DNA of 64,000 nt. Source: Syngnathus acus. Lineage: Eukaryota; Chordata; Actinopteri; Syngnathiformes; Syngnathidae. The position numbers and the translations under genes are program-made. Within the stretch, counting starts at the first letter, position 1, and every line of letters begins with the position of its first letter. Below, one piece after another: positions 63,301 through 64,000 of this stretch. Where the stretch lies: assembly GCF_901709675.1 (NCBI RefSeq), contig NC_051105.1:5323104-5387103 (forward strand). The letters are read 5' to 3'. The notes below the pieces were generated by a model. The model searched no databases, was not told the origin of the DNA, and worked only from the letters and a program-made list of their open reading frames with translations.

Positions 63301-63639
63301 CTTTACTGATTTTCCACAATCACGGCCTAAAATGGATGCCTCATTTTCCTTTCTTCACGCTTGTGATTGTTGCCCCATCCTGTTTTGCAGATGTCTGGAG
63401 TTCCTGCTTCAGAGTGGAGCGACGGCCTCGCTCAAAGACAAACAAGGATACAGTCCTGTTCACTATGCTGCAGCCTACGGACACAAACACTGCCTGGAGC
63501 TGGTCAGTACGCACACAGCGTGCAGTTGGACACAGGTCCGATGCACTGACAACATGTCAATTCGCAGCTACTGGACAGAGATGACGGTTACCATGACGAC
63601 CTTGAATCACCCAACGCCAGGAGCCCCCTGCACCTCGCT
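54564..63639 (+). CDS. ankrd44: Ankyrin-repeat protein ANKRD44, N-terminal part (runs off the right edge)
   Basis: ANKRD44 (ARS-B) is a regulatory ankyrin subunit of protein phosphatase 6. Seventeen exons are visible: 54564-54590, 57413-57496, 57754-57832, 57913-57983, 58993-59193, 59399-59486, 59792-59934, 60011-60223, 60412-60490, 60979-61093, 61172-61254, 61951-62014, 62287-62355, 62587-62727, 63143-63208, 63391-63502 and 63568-63639. They give 569 in-frame codons, roughly the first half of the protein (human about 990 residues). The start MAVLKLADQ and [18 protein letters not shown] match ANKRD44. Successive 33-residue repeats show the TPLHxAA motif ([70 protein letters not shown] and later ones). 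The charged insert in exon 15 ([20 protein letters not shown]) before CLEFLLQ is seen in ANKRD44 but not ANKRD28. The donor at 63640 shows that the gene continues. Confidence 0.94.
54591..57412 (+). other. ankrd44: ankrd44 intron 1
   Basis: A 2.8-kb intron (GTAGAA...CCGCAG). It contains an (AAAT)n run at 55252-55274 and short ACGC repeats near 57206-57219. No exon or structured RNA recognised. Confidence 0.8.
57984..58992 (+). other. ankrd44: ankrd44 intron 4
   Basis: A 1-kb intron (GTAACG...CTCCAG) of AT-rich DNA with a short ATATT repeat near 58288-58310. I see nothing else in it. Confidence 0.8.
60346..60383 (+). repeat. (TTA)n microsatellite in ankrd44 intron 8
   Basis: About 12 to 13 TTA units, ending 28 bp before the exon 9 acceptor (TTTCTGTAG). 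Its closeness to the 3' splice site is noted. Confidence 0.95.
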
Positions 63640-64000
63640 GTGAGTCTAAATATATACAGAGCCACTTTCTGTTTACTTACTCGCTTGACTTCTTTTTTAC
63701 ATCATGAGAAATAAATACAAACTCATATAGTTGTACTGGTAATAAAACAAAAATTTTTTATTTACTTTCCTGCTAAATCAAATGACCTCTCGTTAAGTAA
63801 AAACTACTTTCCGAGAAATATAAATGATTTATTTCAATCTTGCGAATAAGATTCCCTGTTTACTTACTGTTTGATAAAAATAAAAAAAAGGTTATAAATT
63901 CTTATTGTAAGGTATTTAAAGCAAAACGCTAAAGTGACGGATGCACTTGGACAGTGATTACTTGAGGTGCAGAGCCGCTACAGTGAACAGTAGCTGAACC

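Overview
This is a gene-dense stretch of vertebrate nuclear DNA, almost certainly from a ray-finned (teleost) fish. The evidence is multi-exon genes with GT-AG introns, proteins closely matching vertebrate orthologues but with fish-type features (for example a 10-kDa chaperonin starting M-AFRKF), and interspersed repeats typical of teleosts. The repeat style recalls pipefish and related fishes, but that is a weak inference. No bacterial operon, CRISPR array, tRNA or rRNA gene was seen.

Layout, left to right: (1) 1-7.15 kb, first coding exon and part of intron 1 of plcl1 on the minus strand, with the rest off the left edge. (2) 7.15-14.2 kb, intergenic DNA with simple repeats and a CTCF-like palindrome. 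(3) 14.2-21.0 kb, rftn2 (+), 9 coding exons. (4) 23.6-25.7 kb, mob4 (-), 8 exons. (5) 26.7-28.4 kb, hspe1 (-), 4 coding exons, the first being only the ATG. (6) 28.4-29.8 kb, divergent chaperonin promoter with a perfect heat-shock element. (7) 29.8-32.6 kb, hspd1 (+), 10 coding exons. (8) 35.3-39.8 kb, coq10b (-), 5 exons. (9) 40.6-50.8 kb, sf3b1 (+), 24 coding exons. (10) 54.6-63.6 kb and beyond, ankrd44 (+), 17 exons visible, running off the right edge.

Order and orientation match the conserved vertebrate block ANKRD44-SF3B1-COQ10B-HSPD1-HSPE1-MOB4-RFTN2-PLCL1, minus MARS2 and BOLL, which lie between RFTN2 and PLCL1 in human. HSPD1 and HSPE1 form the mitochondrial Hsp60/Hsp10 folding chamber and share a promoter; COQ10B and SF3B1 are also head to head. 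MOB4 (STRIPAK complex), SF3B1 (U2 snRNP), ANKRD44 (PP6 regulatory subunit), RFTN2 (lipid-raft protein) and PLCL1 (inactive PLC-like protein) are unrelated neighbours held by synteny.

The most notable non-obvious signal is a pair of about 140-nt homologous sequences on the sense strand of two sf3b1 introns. They fold as H/ACA-box snoRNAs, with ACA boxes and a compensatory stem change between copies. Mobile DNA includes a solo LTR with an exact 5-bp target duplication, MITEs with TA flanks, a Tc1-like transposase remnant and common teleost repeats. Exon boundaries were placed by eye from splice signals, reading-frame continuity and family recall; no alignment was run.
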